Positions 36,590 through 46,886 are shown, counted from the first letter of the stretch. The stretch: DNA of 64,000 nt from Pseudomonas peradeniyensis (GCF_014268935.2 NZ_JABWRJ020000003.1:372001-436000); one strand, 5' to 3'. Notes: a model not told the origin generated them from the sequence alone. Translations and numbers: made by a program.

Positions 36590-37954
36590 TTACAAGTCCG
36601 CCACCAGGGCTTCCAGTTGCTCCTGTCGCTCGGTTTGGCTGACTCGCGCCCCGGTATTGAGCGTGGACCACTGCGGATGCGCCCGGGCCTTGCGCAGCGC
36701 CTCGGGCAGCTTGCCCTCGCGCCAGCCCTTGTCGTCCGCAGGGGCCAGGCGAATGCTGTCCTGCGCCGCGTGCCCCCGTCCTTCCAGCGCTGTGATCAAC
36801 TGCTGCTGCCGCAGCGCCAGCAGGCGCAGCACGGCATCATCCACCGTCAATTCGCGCTGGCCCTTGAGCTTGCCCATCAGGCGCGAGCCGTAGTTGCGCG
36901 CGGTCTGCAAGGCGCCGCCGGCGATGGCGCCCGCGAGCGCGGCGGCGCCCAGGGTCAGGCCGCCCACCAGCAGGTCCACGCCCGCGCCCGCCGCGGCACC
37001 GGCCGCCACGCCGCTGCCCAGGCGCACACCGAGCAGCTTCAGGGTCTCCGGGTTGAACAGGTCGTCGCCCCAGCGGCCGTCGAGCAGCGGCAGGTCACCG
37101 GCATTGGCGTCCTCGCGGCGGAACGCATACAGCTTGAGCAGCGCCTCGACACAGCGCTGTTCGCGCTGGCGCACATCCTGGCGCAGGGCTTCGACGGCCC
37201 GTGCCTCGGCGGCGGGCTCCGCCTCGACGCTGCGCCGGCAGGCGGCGCAATCGAGCAGCAGTTCGGCGACCAGGCGCTTGCCGCTGTGGCGGCGGGTCAG
37301 GCGCTGGGCCTGCTGGTCGTCGATCAGCCGTTGCAGCGCCGGGCGGGCATCTTCCAGCAGCAGCGCCAGGCTTTCGTAGAGGCGGCGCTCGCCGTCCTCG
37401 GGTGGGGCCACGCTGTCGAAGCGCACCAGCGCATGCAGGCCCAGGCGCGCCAGGGCTTCGCGCCATTCCGGTTCGCGGTGCTGGCTGCTGGCGACGAAGT
37501 TGAGCACCGGTAGCAGTGGCTTGCCGCAACCGGCCAATACTTCCAGTTCGTCGCGGTATTTGGCCAGTACCGGTTCGCGGGCGTCGATCACATACAGGCC
37601 GGCGTTGCTCGCCAGCAGCTGGCGCAGCACCTTGGCTTCCTGTTCGAAACGCTGGCGCGCCTCGCTGCCCTGGAGGAAACGCTCCAGGCGGGCGGGGCCG
37701 TCCAGGCGCTCGCCCGGGCGTTCGAGGCGCTCCAGGTAGTCGAGCAGGGCGATGGCGTCTTCCAGGCCTGGGGTGTCGTACAGCTCCAGCAACGGCTCGC
37801 CGTCCACCGACAGGCGTGCGCCTTCCACATGGCGGGTGGTGCTGGGGCGGTGTGAGACCTCGCCGAAGCCGACGTCGCGGGTCAGGGTGCGCAGCAGCGA
37901 GGTCTTGCCGACGTTGGTGTGGCCGACCACGGCCAGTTTCAGTGGCTCAGTCAT
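36590..37954 (-). CDS. GTPase with DUF3482 domain
   Basis: About 454 residues. The N-terminal small-GTPase domain has G1 GHTNVGKTS, G3 DTPGLE, and a further NFVASSQH region at the expected G4 place. The C-terminal half contains a Gly/Ala-rich hydrophobic segment (GSGVAAGAAAGAGVDLLVGG onward) that may be membrane-associating, as in DUF3482 GTPases. I prefer the ATG at 37954, because GGAG lies at correct spacing for it and directly abuts the alternative ATG at 37960. It overlaps the upstream DUF2868 gene, its usual partner. The cellular role is not known. Confidence 0.88.
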   Translation of the reverse strand: MTEPLKLAVVGHTNVGKTSLLRTLTRDVGFGEVSHRPSTTRHVEGARLSVDGEPLLELYDTPGLEDAIALLDYLERLERPGERLDGPARLERFLQGSEARQRFEQEAKVLRQLLASNAGLYVIDAREPVLAKYRDELEVLAGCGKPLLPVLNFVASSQHREPEWREALARLGLHALVRFDSVAPPEDGERRLYESLALLLEDARPALQRLIDDQQAQRLTRRHSGKRLVAELLLDCAACRRSVEAEPAAEARAVEALRQDVRQREQRCVEALLKLYAFRREDANAGDLPLLDGRWGDDLFNPETLKLLGVRLGSGVAAGAAAGAGVDLLVGGLTLGAAALAGAIAGGALQTARNYGSRLMGKLKGQRELTVDDAVLRLLALRQQQLITALEGRGHAAQDSIRLAPADDKGWREGKLPEALRKARAHPQWSTLNTGARVSQTERQEQLEALVADL

Positions 37955-39338
37955 GGCCATGCTCCAGCCAGGTCACGGGCGAAGTGTCGGCGTGGGCCAG
38001 GCCCAGACGGTCGAGGGCCTCGTGCCAGTCGCCCAGGCGTGCTGCGTCCAGGGCCTGGCCCGGTTGCGCCTGCAGCAGCCAGATCCGGGTGGCGCCGGCA
38101 TTGCGCGCCAGCTCGGCGAGCAACGCCAGGCTGCCGCGATCCGGCGAGCGGCGCGGGTCGCAGGCGATGGCCAGGCGCGCCGGGGGGAAGCGGCTCAGTT
38201 GCTCGAGCAGCTTGTTGCGCGATTCGCGGCTGTCGAGCACGCCGGCGTGGGTGACCGACCGGGGCAGGGCGGGAGGCCATGGGCGCTGGTCGTCCAGCTC
38301 CAGGCCAACCAGCAAGGCGCCGCTACTGCCGCTCTCCAGCTGGCCGGCTTCGAAGCGCGGCAGGGTGTCGGGGGCGGGGTCCTGCACGCCGATGCGTTCG
38401 CTGCGCGGCATCAGTGCTTCGCGCAGCTGGGCGTAGCCGGGCAGCTCAAGGTCCAGCGCCAGCCGCTCGCGGCCCTGGCGCCAGCGCCACAAGCACAGCG
38501 CGGCCAGCGCCAGGCGCGGCAACAGGCCGTAGACCAGCACCACGCCGAGCAGCCAGCTGGCCCAGGCCTGGCGCGCCAGGTCGAGTGCCGGCAGGGTGTC
38601 GCCGCTGGCGCGGATCATCGCCTCGTCCGGCACGGCGAAACCGAGCAGCGAGGGCAGGGCGCCAAGGGCCTGGGTCAGGGTGATGAACGGTTCCGCGGCG
38701 AGCAGCGTGGTTTCCCAGACGAACCCGTAGCGCCGGGTCGCCAGCAGGGCCAGGAGCATGCCCAGCGCGGCGAGCATCGCCAGCAGCCACAGGCCATGCA
38801 CCAGCAGGCCGAGCAACCAGCGATTCAGGCGCTGGCGCTGCAGCAGCACCAGCAGCGCCGGGGCCAGTTGTGCGGCCTTGGCGTCGCGGGCCAGGCGTTC
38901 GCTCAGCCACAGCCACAGGCGGCCCAGCGTCGCGCCTTGCTCACCGGCGAAGAAGAAGCCCACGGCCCAGCCGAAGAGCAGTATGAGGTTAAGCCCAAGC
39001 AAGCTGCCCAGGGCCCAGAATACGTTCACCGGGCGCTGCCCGTCGCCCAGGGCCGCCAGGCCCAGGCCGGCGCCGCTGAGCACGGCCAGGAGCATCAGCG
39101 CAAGCAACGCCAGGCGCGCGCCCTGCTTCCAGTGGCGCAGGGCCGTGTCCATGCCGTCGCGCTCGGCCAGCCACAGGGCGCGGGCCTCGATGCGCGTGGC
39201 CAGGTCGCCGCCTTGCTGGCGGGCGCGACGGTTGGCTTCCTGGTCCTCAAGGGGGCCGGCGTGTTCCTCGCGCAGGCGTATTGCTTCGGTTAGCCAGCGC
39301 TTGTCGAGTGGAGTCGGTGCCGTCACAAGCTCTTCCAT
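37947..39338 (-). CDS. DUF2868 membrane protein
   Basis: About 463 residues from an ATG at 39338; an upstream ATG at 39368 would run into the folA upstream region. Four or more hydrophobic helices are visible: LALLALMLLAVLSGAGLGLAAL, ALGSLLGLNLILLFGWAVGF, LLGLLVHGLWLLAMLAALGM and LGVVLVYGLLPRLALAAL. The C-terminal cytoplasmic part lacks any enzyme motif I know. It fits DUF2868, which commonly precedes a DUF3482 GTPase; the pair overlap here by 8 nt. No function is assigned. Confidence 0.85.
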   Translation of the reverse strand: MEELVTAPTPLDKRWLTEAIRLREEHAGPLEDQEANRRARQQGGDLATRIEARALWLAERDGMDTALRHWKQGARLALLALMLLAVLSGAGLGLAALGDGQRPVNVFWALGSLLGLNLILLFGWAVGFFFAGEQGATLGRLWLWLSERLARDAKAAQLAPALLVLLQRQRLNRWLLGLLVHGLWLLAMLAALGMLLALLATRRYGFVWETTLLAAEPFITLTQALGALPSLLGFAVPDEAMIRASGDTLPALDLARQAWASWLLGVVLVYGLLPRLALAALCLWRWRQGRERLALDLELPGYAQLREALMPRSERIGVQDPAPDTLPRFEAGQLESGSSGALLVGLELDDQRPWPPALPRSVTHAGVLDSRESRNKLLEQLSRFPPARLAIACDPRRSPDRGSLALLAELARNAGATRIWLLQAQPGQALDAARLGDWHEALDRLGLAHADTSPVTWLEHGHD

Positions 39339-39392
39339 TGCACAGGTCAGGGCGCAAGCATAACCCACGTGCCCGATGCTATCCTCGCCGGC

Positions 39393-39911
39393 ATGAACAC
39401 ATCACTCCCCCTCAGCCTGATCGCGGCGCTCGCCGAGAACCGTGTGATCGGCATCGACAACTCCATGCCCTGGCACCTGCCGGGGGATTTCAAGTACTTC
39501 AAGGCCACCACCCTGGGCAAGCCGATCATCATGGGCCGCAAGACCTGGGATTCGCTGGGCCGGCCGCTGCCGGGGCGGTTGAATATCGTCGTCAGCCGTC
39601 AGCCGGGCCTGCAACTGGCCGGGGCCGAGGTGTTCGCTTCGCTGGAAGAGGCACTGGTGCGCGCCGAGCAGTGGGCGCGGGAGCAGGGCGTCGGCGAGCT
39701 GATGCTGATCGGTGGCGCGCAGTTGTATGGGCAGGCGCTGGACAAAGGGCTGGTGAGCCGGATGTACCTGACCCGAGTGGAGCTGTCGCCCGAGGGTGAT
39801 GCCTGGTTCCCAGAGTTCGATCGCGGAAAGTGGCAACTGAGCGCGAGTGAGCCGCAACCTGCCGAAGGAAACGGGCCGGTTTATCACTTCGAAGTCTGGG
39901 ACAAGATCTGA
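39393..39911 (+). CDS. folA: Dihydrofolate reductase
   Basis: 172 residues from the ATG at 39393. DHFR motifs are complete: SLIAALAENRVIGIDNSMPW, HLPGDFKYFK with the active-site aspartate, GRKTWDSLGRPLPGR, and IGGAQLYGQAL. The enzyme reduces dihydrofolate to tetrahydrofolate with NADPH. An earlier in-frame ATG at 39369 would add eight residues not seen in the family. It is divergent from the DUF2868 gene with very little space between, and is followed by a single REP. Confidence 0.97.
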   Translation: MNTSLPLSLIAALAENRVIGIDNSMPWHLPGDFKYFKATTLGKPIIMGRKTWDSLGRPLPGRLNIVVSRQPGLQLAGAEVFASLEEALVRAEQWAREQGVGELMLIGGAQLYGQALDKGLVSRMYLTRVELSPEGDAWFPEFDRGKWQLSASEPQPAEGNGPVYHFEVWDKI

Positions 39912-39937
39912 AAACCTGGGGCTGCTGCGCAGCCCTT

Positions 39938-39960
39938 CGCGGGGCAAGCCCGCTCCTACA
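39938..39960. repeat. Single REP element after folA
   Basis: CGCGGGGCAAGCCCGCTCCT occurs 27 nt after the folA stop and matches the REP core seen elsewhere in the window. No inverted partner is visible nearby. Confidence 0.85.
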
Positions 39961-39996
39961 GGTTCTGTGGAGTGTTGCAGTGCGGTCGTTACAATT

Positions 39997-40015
39997 GCGA
40001 ACAAATATCATCTTC
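39997..40015. promoter_or_regulatory. Weak Fur-box-like site upstream of the ECF sigma gene
   Basis: The 19-mer at 39997-40015 (GCGAACAAATATCATCTTC) agrees at 11 of 19 positions with the consensus GATAATGATAATCATTATC. It lies 43 nt upstream of an iron-starvation-type sigma factor gene, which is where a Fur site is expected. The match is modest, so this is a proposal. Confidence 0.35.
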
Positions 40016-40058
40016 TGCTAGCGTTCGCTCCTCTTGAGACTCAGAGCCAGGATGTGCC

Positions 40059-40592
40059 GTGTCTTCGTGGAACAAGCAGATTGCCCGGTTGTTTACCGAG
40101 CACAAGAAGGCCCTCGAGGCGTTCGTCGCACGGCGCACCGGCAGCACCCAGGTGGCCGCTGACCTGACCCAGGAGTCCTTCCTGCGTCTGGCGCGGCTGC
40201 CCGCCGACAAGCAGATCGACAACCTGCCGGCCTTCCTCTTCACGATTGCCAGCAACCTGGTGCGCGATCATCAGCGCCAGGCCATTCGCCGTGAGCGGCT
40301 GGATGGCGGCGAGCCCAGCGAGGAGCTGGCCAGCGAAGCCCCCGGCGCCGACGACCAGCTGGCCGCGCAGCAGGAGCAGGCGCTGATGCAGGCGGCGATC
40401 CAGTCGCTGCCCGAGGCGACCCGGCATATCTTCCTGCTCTATCATGTTGACGGTTGCACCTACCGTGAGATCGGCGAGCGTCTGCGGGTCACGCCGCGCA
40501 GCGTCGAGTACCAGCTGCGGCGGGCGTTACTCGACTGCCGTGCCTTCATCCAGGCGCGGCTGGCCGGTGACGCGAGGGGGCAACGTCCATGA
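40059..40592 (+). CDS. ECF sigma factor, iron-starvation (FecI-like) type
   Basis: 177 residues from a GTG at 40059. Region 2 shows DLTQESFLRLARLP and FLFTIASNLVRDHQRQ; region 4 shows IQSLPEATRHIFLLYHVDGCTYREIGERL. This is the FecI/FpvI/FoxI group, which directs transcription of one TonB-dependent receptor gene when its ligand is present. The next gene is its FecR-like regulator (4-nt overlap) and then the receptor. Ligand specificity cannot be read from the sigma factor. Confidence 0.93.
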   Translation: MSSWNKQIARLFTEHKKALEAFVARRTGSTQVAADLTQESFLRLARLPADKQIDNLPAFLFTIASNLVRDHQRQAIRRERLDGGEPSEELASEAPGADDQLAAQQEQALMQAAIQSLPEATRHIFLLYHVDGCTYREIGERLRVTPRSVEYQLRRALLDCRAFIQARLAGDARGQRP

Positions 40593-41572
40593 GCCGTCAT
40601 CCCGAGAGTGCGACCGACCCCATGAGCGACCTGCCCGAAAGCGAGCGCTTGTTCGCCGAAGCCACGGCCTGGTACTACCGCCTGCACGCCGAGGACGTCA
40701 CCCTGGCCGAACGCCAGGCGTTCGCCGTCTGGCGGGCGCAGGGGCAGGCTCATGCCAAGGCCTGGGAGGAAGTGCTCGACTTGTTGGGCGCCTTGCAAGG
40801 CCCGGCCAGGCGCCTGCGCGAGCAGCAACAGGCCGCTTGGCGCGCCCCCCGGCGGCGCATCTGGCCCAGGGTGGCGAGTGCTGCAGCGGCCGTGCTGTTG
40901 TTGGGCGTGCTGATCGGCCAGACGCCCTGGCTCGACCGCTGGCGCGCCGACTACGCCACCACCACGGGGGAAACGCGCAGCTTGCAGCTGGAGGATGGCT
41001 CGCGGATCCAACTCAACACCGACAGCGCCTTGCAGGTCGAGCTGGGCGCGGATGAGCGGCGTGTCCGACTGCTGCGCGGCGAGGCCTGGTTCGAGGTGAC
41101 TCGCGACCCGTCCCGGCCGTTCGTGGTGCGTGCCGGTGATGGTTGGGTGCGGGTGATCGGCACGCGTTTCAGCGTCGCCGAGGCGCACGGGCAGATCCGC
41201 GTGCAGCTCGCCCAGGGCAAGGTCGAGGTCCGTGCCGGCACCGGCCAGGGCGTGTTCCTCGAACCCGGGCAGGCGGTGGAATACGCGGCCAGTGGCCCGG
41301 GCACTGTGCATGGCTTCGAGCCTGGCCGTGCCTTCGCCTGGCGCGAGCGGCAACTGGTGTTCAGCCAGCAGCCTTTAGGCGAGGTGGTCGCCGAGCTCAA
41401 CCGTTACTGGCCCGGGCAGACCCTGGTGATGGGCGACGGCCTGCGCCAGCGCAAGGTTTCCGGGGTGTTCGACATCGACAAGCCGGACGCCGTGCTCAAG
41501 GCGCTGACCCATACCCTGGGTGTGCGCGCCGACCAGTACACGCCCTACCTGCGCATCCTGCGCGAAGGTTGA
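40589..41572 (+). CDS. FecR-family transmembrane sigma regulator
   Basis: 327 residues. An N-terminal DUF4880-type segment (AEATAWYYRLHAEDVTLAERQAF, in two parts about 24-50) is followed by one transmembrane helix (about 92-110, VASAAAAVLLLGVLIG) and a periplasmic FecR domain (TTTGETRSLQLEDGSRIQLN onward). The C terminus carries the STN-like region (SGVFDIDKPDAVLKALTHTL) that contacts the receptor. It transmits occupancy of the TonB receptor to the sigma factor. It overlaps the sigma gene by ATGA. Confidence 0.94.
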   Translation: MSRHPESATDPMSDLPESERLFAEATAWYYRLHAEDVTLAERQAFAVWRAQGQAHAKAWEEVLDLLGALQGPARRLREQQQAAWRAPRRRIWPRVASAAAAVLLLGVLIGQTPWLDRWRADYATTTGETRSLQLEDGSRIQLNTDSALQVELGADERRVRLLRGEAWFEVTRDPSRPFVVRAGDGWVRVIGTRFSVAEAHGQIRVQLAQGKVEVRAGTGQGVFLEPGQAVEYAASGPGTVHGFEPGRAFAWRERQLVFSQQPLGEVVAELNRYWPGQTLVMGDGLRQRKVSGVFDIDKPDAVLKALTHTLGVRADQYTPYLRILREG

Positions 41573-41691
41573 AAATTTTTTCGGGGATTTGCACCGAACC
41601 GACGTCCTTGATTTCGTAGGCGCAAATAATAAGCACTCTCAGACAGTGCCGCGCCAGTCGACGACTTGAACGATCTCGGGGAGCCCCACTG

Positions 41692-44079
41692 ATGAAAACC
41701 ACCGCCACTCGGGCCGCGCTCGGCCTGGCCATCGCGCTTGGCAGCGCCGCGCTGGCCGGTCCTGGACAGGCCCTGGCCGCCGCCCAGGCGCAGGTCTACC
41801 GTTTCGACATTCCGGCGCAGTCGCTGGACTCGGCCCTGGCGGCCTTCAGTGCGGTCACCCGGATCCAGGTCCTGGTGCCGGGCGAGTTCACCCAGGGCCT
41901 GCGCTCGGCGGGTCTGAGCGGCAGTTATCCACAGGACCAGGCGCTGGCCCGCCTGCTGCAGGGCACCGGCCTGAGCGCCGCCTACATCGACGGTGACAGC
42001 GTCACCCTGGAGCGCCGGCGCGCCGCGGGCGACAGCGCGATGCAACTGGGCGCGGTGAAGATCGACAGCAGCCAGTTGGGCGCCACCACCGAAGGCACCA
42101 ATTCCTACACCACCGGGTCGCTGACCATCGGCAAGGGCGAGCAGAAGCTCAAGGACATCCCGCAGTCGGTCTCGGTGATGACCCGTCAGCGTCTGAACGA
42201 CCAGAACATGAACAGCCTGCAAGACGCCATGCGCCAGGTGACCGGCACCACGATCAAGAGCTACAACACCGGCTCAAACCTCAACGACGTATACATGCGC
42301 GGCTTCCCGGTCGACATGGTGCAGGTCGATGGCGTCACCCAGCCCACCGGGCAGGGCGACATGGCCACGGCCTTCGACCTGGCGATGTACGACCGCGTCG
42401 AAGTGCTGCGCGGGCCGTCCGGCCTGTACCAGGGCGCGGGCGAGCCCGGTGGCACCATCAACCTGGTGCGCAAGCGGGCGCTGGGGCAGTTCGCCCTGTC
42501 CGGCGAGCTGTCGGCGGGCACCTATGACCGCTACCACTCCACGGTGGATGTCACCGGGCCGCTGAACAACGACGGCAGCCTGCGGGGGCGCTTTGTCACC
42601 GCCTACGAGAACAACCAGGCCTTCGTCGACCATGCCCAGAACGAGCGTCCGATGATGTACGGGCGTCTGGAATACGACCTGTCGCCGGCCACCACCCTGA
42701 CCCTGGGTGGCGCCTACCAGCGCAACAAGTCGGTGCCCGCGTTCGGCCTGCCGGCCTACGACAGCGGCAAGCTGCTCGACGTCAAGCGCTCGACGTTCGT
42801 CGACGCCAAGTGGAACGAACTGGACGAGCGGGTCTGGGAAAGCTTCTTCGAGGTCGACCATGCGCTGGACGACGGTGGTCAGTTCAAGACCTCGCTGACC
42901 TACCGCGACGCCGAGACGCCGACGCGCGATTTCACCTGGACCGACGGTTCGGTGAATCCCGAGACCGGCGCCAGTTCGGCGGTGGCCTATAACTACTACA
43001 CCCATATCAAGACCCTGGGCCTGGACAGCTTCGTGACGCGGCCGTTCGAGGCGTTCGGGCGAACCCATGAGCTGACGGTGGGCGTCGACTACCAGCATGT
43101 GGACAAGGATTTTCGCTACGGTGGCCGGGAGTACTTCGATATCAACGTGTTCGACCCGGGCAGTATCAACATTCCCAGGATCGACTACGTGATGGACAAC
43201 GGCAACGCGTCCAAGTCGAACCAGTACGGGCTGTATGCGCGCACCAAGGTCAGCGCCAACGACTGGCTGGACGTGATCCTCGGCAGCCGAGTGATCTGGT
43301 TCGACAGCGACGGCCACAACGCCAACCCGTTCTTCAACGAATTCTCCGACCCTCACAGCAGCGTGCGGCGCAAGGTGATCCCCTACGGTGCGCTGGTCGC
43401 CAAGCTCACTCCAGAGCTGTCGGCGTATGCCAGTTACACGACCGTGTACAAGCCGCAGACGCAGATGGCCGGCGGCAACAGCACGGTGGCGCCGCGCGAG
43501 GGCAAGCAGTATGAACTGGGCCTGAAGCGGGAGTTCTTCGATGGCCGACTGAACGGCAGCGTGTCGGTGTTTCGCATCTACGACGAGAACCGCGCCCAGC
43601 AGATCGGCCAGACGCCGTTCTACGAGGCCCAGGCCAAAGTGCGCAGCCAGGGTTGGGAAACCGAGCTGTCCGGCAACCTGACCGACAACTGGAGCGTCAG
43701 CACCGGCTACGCCTTCACGCGGCTGGAGTCGGGGCGTCAGGCCGATTACCAGGGGATCAGCATCACGCCCAAGCACAACTTCAATGTGTGGACGCGCTAT
43801 GCGTTCGCCGATGGGCCGTTGGAAGGGTTCAGTGTCGGTGGCGGCGTGCGGGTGGTCAGTTCCACCTACTACACGCGTAATGGCGTGGACTTCGTCCAGG
43901 GCGGCTATAGCGTGGCCACGGCGCAGGTGGGGTATCGCTTCAACAAGCATCTGTCGGCGACGCTGACCGCCAACAACCTGTTCGACCGGGTGTATTACGA
44001 GCGGGTGGACAGTGCGTGGGGCTCGAACTTCTATGGCGAGCCGCGCAACTTCACGTTGTCGTTGCGGGCGACGTACTGA
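41692..44079 (+). CDS. TonB-dependent siderophore receptor with signalling domain
   Basis: 795 residues with a signal peptide (about 1-28), an N-terminal STN/secretin-TonB signalling domain (FDIPAQSLDSALAAFSAVTRIQVL), a plug (KLKDIPQSVSVMTRQRL; YMRGFPVDMVQVDGV; EVLRGPSGLYQGAGEPGG) and a 22-strand barrel ending in an aromatic residue (SLRATY). The STN domain fits regulation through the upstream sigma/FecR pair. It resembles FoxA/FiuA-type hydroxamate receptors, but the ligand is inferred only. It starts 119 nt after fecR, so the sigma-dependent promoter probably lies at 41573-41691. Confidence 0.94.
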   Translation: MKTTATRAALGLAIALGSAALAGPGQALAAAQAQVYRFDIPAQSLDSALAAFSAVTRIQVLVPGEFTQGLRSAGLSGSYPQDQALARLLQGTGLSAAYIDGDSVTLERRRAAGDSAMQLGAVKIDSSQLGATTEGTNSYTTGSLTIGKGEQKLKDIPQSVSVMTRQRLNDQNMNSLQDAMRQVTGTTIKSYNTGSNLNDVYMRGFPVDMVQVDGVTQPTGQGDMATAFDLAMYDRVEVLRGPSGLYQGAGEPGGTINLVRKRALGQFALSGELSAGTYDRYHSTVDVTGPLNNDGSLRGRFVTAYENNQAFVDHAQNERPMMYGRLEYDLSPATTLTLGGAYQRNKSVPAFGLPAYDSGKLLDVKRSTFVDAKWNELDERVWESFFEVDHALDDGGQFKTSLTYRDAETPTRDFTWTDGSVNPETGASSAVAYNYYTHIKTLGLDSFVTRPFEAFGRTHELTVGVDYQHVDKDFRYGGREYFDINVFDPGSINIPRIDYVMDNGNASKSNQYGLYARTKVSANDWLDVILGSRVIWFDSDGHNANPFFNEFSDPHSSVRRKVIPYGALVAKLTPELSAYASYTTVYKPQTQMAGGNSTVAPREGKQYELGLKREFFDGRLNGSVSVFRIYDENRAQQIGQTPFYEAQAKVRSQGWETELSGNLTDNWSVSTGYAFTRLESGRQADYQGISITPKHNFNVWTRYAFADGPLEGFSVGGGVRVVSSTYYTRNGVDFVQGGYSVATAQVGYRFNKHLSATLTANNLFDRVYYERVDSAWGSNFYGEPRNFTLSLRATY

Positions 44080-44119
44080 GCCTGAATCGCCGGGGGCGCA
44101 AAGCGCCCCCAGCGATCTA

Positions 44120-45511
44120 TCAGGAATGACTCAACTCAGCATGCTCATCCCCGCTCAGCACCTGCTGATCGGTCTGCTTGAGCAACTGGCTGGTAACCAC
44201 CCCCGCCATCATCGAACCATTCACGTTCAGCGCCGTACGCCCCATGTCGATCAGCGGCTCCACCGAGATCAGCAAGGCCACCAGCTCCACTGGCAGGCCC
44301 ATGGCCGGCAGCACGATCAGCGCGGCGAAGGTCGCGCCGCCACCCACGCCGGCCACACCGGCCGAGCTCAGGGTGACGATGGCCACCAGGGTGGCGATCC
44401 ACAGCGGGTCGAAGGTATTGATGCCCACGGCCGGAGCGACCATCACCGCGAGCATCGCCGGGTACAGCCCGGCGCAGCCGTTCTGGCCGATGGTCGCGCC
44501 GAACGAGGCGCTGAAGCTGGCGATCGACTGCGGCACGCCCAGGCGCTGCGTCTGCGCCTCGATGTTCAGCGGAATGCTGGCGGCGCTGGAGCGGCTGGTG
44601 AAGGCGAAGGTCAGTACCGGCCACACCTTGCGCAGGAAGCGCAGCGGGCTGACGCCAGTCAGCGCCAGGATCACCCCGTGGACCACGAACATCAGGCCCA
44701 GGCCGATGTACGACACCACCACGAAGCTGCCCAACTTGAGGATGTCCTCGAGGTTGGAACTGGCCACCACCTTGGTCATCAAGGCCAGAACGCCATAAGG
44801 GGTGAGTTTCATCACCAGGCGCACCAGGCGCATCACCCAGGCCTGCAGCACGTCGATGGCCGACAGGGCGCGCTCGCCCTTGTCCTTGTCGTCCTTGATC
44901 AGCTGCAGCGCGGCCAGGCCCAGGAACACGGCGAAGATCACCACGCTGATGATCGAGGTCGGCTTGGCCCGGGCCAGGTCGCCCACCGGGTTGGTCGGGA
45001 TGAACGACAACAGCAGCTGCGGGATGTTGAGGTCGGCGACCTTGCCCACGTAGTCGTTGTGGATGGCTTGCAGGCGGGCGCTTTCCTGGGCACCGGCCAC
45101 CAGCCCTTCGGCATTGAGGCCGAACAGGTTGGTCAGGACGATGCCGATCAGCGCGGCGATGGCGGTGGTCAGCAGCAGGGCGCCAATGCTCAGCACGCTG
45201 ATCCGGCTCAGGCTCGAGGCGTTGTGCAGGCGTGCCACGGCGCTGAGGATCGAGGCGAAGATCAGCGGCATGACGATCATCTGCAGCAGGCCGACATAGC
45301 CGTTACCGACCAGGTCAAGCCAGCCGAGGGTGGCCTTGAGCACCGGGTGGCCGGCGCCATAGATCGTGTGCAGGACCAGGCCGAACACCACGCCCAGTAC
45401 CAGACCCAGCAGTACTTTCTTGGCCAGGCTCCAGTCGGTGCGGCGGGTTTGTGCCAGGCCCAGCAACAGGGCCAGGAACGCCAGCAGGTTGAGTGACAGC
45501 GGCAGGTTCAT
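44120..45511 (-). CDS. tcyP: L-cystine-type dicarboxylate/amino acid:cation symporter
   Basis: 463 residues of the DAACS family. Many hydrophobic helices are present, with the reentrant/substrate motifs [29 protein letters not shown] (serine-rich loop) and GINTFDPLW with the [16 protein letters not shown] stretch. The presence of these and the start [21 protein letters not shown] fit TcyP-like cystine symporters. The frame is open further upstream but the ATG at 45511 gives the family start. It is divergent from pchP. Substrate is inferred from family resemblance. Confidence 0.85.
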   Translation of the reverse strand: MNLPLSLNLLAFLALLLGLAQTRRTDWSLAKKVLLGLVLGVVFGLVLHTIYGAGHPVLKATLGWLDLVGNGYVGLLQMIVMPLIFASILSAVARLHNASSLSRISVLSIGALLLTTAIAALIGIVLTNLFGLNAEGLVAGAQESARLQAIHNDYVGKVADLNIPQLLLSFIPTNPVGDLARAKPTSIISVVIFAVFLGLAALQLIKDDKDKGERALSAIDVLQAWVMRLVRLVMKLTPYGVLALMTKVVASSNLEDILKLGSFVVVSYIGLGLMFVVHGVILALTGVSPLRFLRKVWPVLTFAFTSRSSAASIPLNIEAQTQRLGVPQSIASFSASFGATIGQNGCAGLYPAMLAVMVAPAVGINTFDPLWIATLVAIVTLSSAGVAGVGGGATFAALIVLPAMGLPVELVALLISVEPLIDMGRTALNVNGSMMAGVVTSQLLKQTDQQVLSGDEHAELSHS

Positions 45512-45755
45512 TGAAGCTCCAGGAAAAGGCAGAAGAGGCATCGCCTCTGTGAGCGATTACGAACGGAAATGCTAACAGCCTGAAAACAAACGAATTTATA
45601 CCTAAAAGTAATTTGCATAGTCGTTTATGGAATAACGCCTGGTCGTTTTTGGCAATGAACATGGCGTTTGCGGTTGTCTCGGGGTCGCTCACGCATGCCT
45701 GTTTGTCACAATTCAGGTCTAGGGTTGAGCGGCCACGTCTTTGGGAGAACCGCAC
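45512..45755. promoter_or_regulatory. AT-rich divergent promoter region between the symporter and pchP
   Basis: The stretch at about 45585-45650 is markedly AT-rich (TTTATACCTAAAAGTAATTT and GTTTATGGAATAACG) within a GC-rich backbone. Such TTAT/ATAA-rich patches are typical of sulfur-starvation (CysB-type) promoters, which would suit a cystine transporter. I cannot define a binding site with certainty. Confidence 0.4.
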
Positions 45756-46814
45756 ATGATGTCTGCTCCGAGAATCCTTGCCGGCGGCCTGGCCCTGTTG
45801 CTGAGCGCCAGCAGCTGGGCGGCCACCGAGCTCAAGCATTGGCCGGCCGAGGCCGCGCAGAAGCTCGACGCGATGATTGCCGCCAATGCCAACAAGGGTA
45901 ATTACGCGGTGTTCGACATGGACAACACCAGCTACCGCTTCGACCTCGAGGAAGCGCTGCTGCCGTTCATGGAGAACAAGGGCCTGCTGAGCCGCGACAA
46001 GCTCGACCCCTCGCTCAAGCTGATCCCGTTCAAGGACACTGCCGAGCACAAGGAGAGCCTGTTCAGCTACTACTACCGCCTGTGCGAGCTCGACGACATG
46101 GTCTGCTACCCGTGGGTGGCCCAGGTGTTCTCGGGCTTCACTCTCAAGGAGCTGAAGCAGCAGGTCGACGAGCTGATGGCCTCGGGCAAGCCGATCCCCA
46201 GTACCTATTTCGAGGGGGATCAGGTCAAGACCATCGAGGTGCAACCGCCGAAAGTGTTCACCGGCCAGGCCGAGCTGTACAACAAGCTGATGGAGAACGG
46301 CATCGAGGTTTACGTGATTTCCGCGGCCTCCGAAGAGCTGGTGCGCATGGTCGCCTCCGATCCCAAGTACGGCTACAACGTCAAACCGCAGAACGTGATC
46401 GGCGTGAGCCTGCTGCTCAAGGACCGCGCCAGTGGCCAGCTGACCACGGCGCGCAAGCAGATCACTGCCGGGCAGTACGATCCCAAGGCCAATGAAAGCC
46501 TGGAACTGACCCCGTACCTGTGGACCCCGGCCACCTGGATGGCCGGCAAGCAGGCGGCCATCCTCACCTATATCGATGAGTGGAAGAAACCGGTGCTGGT
46601 GGGCGGCGATACCCCGACCAGCGATGGTTACATGCAGTTCCATGGCGTAGATGTGGGCAAAGGCGGCATCCACCTGTGGATAAACCGCAAGGCCAAGTAC
46701 ATGGATCAGCTCAACGGCATGATCGCCAAAAATGCCGCGGCCCAGGCCAGGGAAGGGTTGTCGGTTACCGCAGACAAGAACTGGGTGATCGTGACCCCGG
46801 AGCAGATTCAGTAA
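45756..46814 (+). CDS. pchP: Phosphorylcholine phosphatase (HAD family)
   Basis: 352 residues with a signal peptide ending near SSWA-AT, so it is exported to the periplasm. The HAD nucleophile motif is [19 protein letters not shown], motif II is [13 protein letters not shown], and the motif III/IV region is [13 protein letters not shown]. This set matches the Pseudomonas PchP enzymes that release choline from phosphorylcholine. GGGAG lies 8 nt before the ATG at 45756; a second ATG follows at once. A REP hairpin lies directly downstream. Confidence 0.92.
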   Translation: MMSAPRILAGGLALLLSASSWAATELKHWPAEAAQKLDAMIAANANKGNYAVFDMDNTSYRFDLEEALLPFMENKGLLSRDKLDPSLKLIPFKDTAEHKESLFSYYYRLCELDDMVCYPWVAQVFSGFTLKELKQQVDELMASGKPIPSTYFEGDQVKTIEVQPPKVFTGQAELYNKLMENGIEVYVISAASEELVRMVASDPKYGYNVKPQNVIGVSLLLKDRASGQLTTARKQITAGQYDPKANESLELTPYLWTPATWMAGKQAAILTYIDEWKKPVLVGGDTPTSDGYMQFHGVDVGKGGIHLWINRKAKYMDQLNGMIAKNAAAQAREGLSVTADKNWVIVTPEQIQ

Positions 46815-46830
46815 CAAGTGGTCATGGCCC

Positions 46831-46860
46831 TGTCGCGGGGCTTGCCCCGCGATAGCGACA
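46831..46860. repeat. REP-like hairpin after pchP
   Basis: TCGCGGGG and CCCCGCGA form a perfect 8-bp stem with a CTTG loop at 46833-46852, extended by TGTCGC/GCGACA. It may act as a terminator or RNA stabiliser for pchP. Confidence 0.75.
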
Positions 46861-46886
46861 GACCAGGTCAGTCAGGATTAGGCACA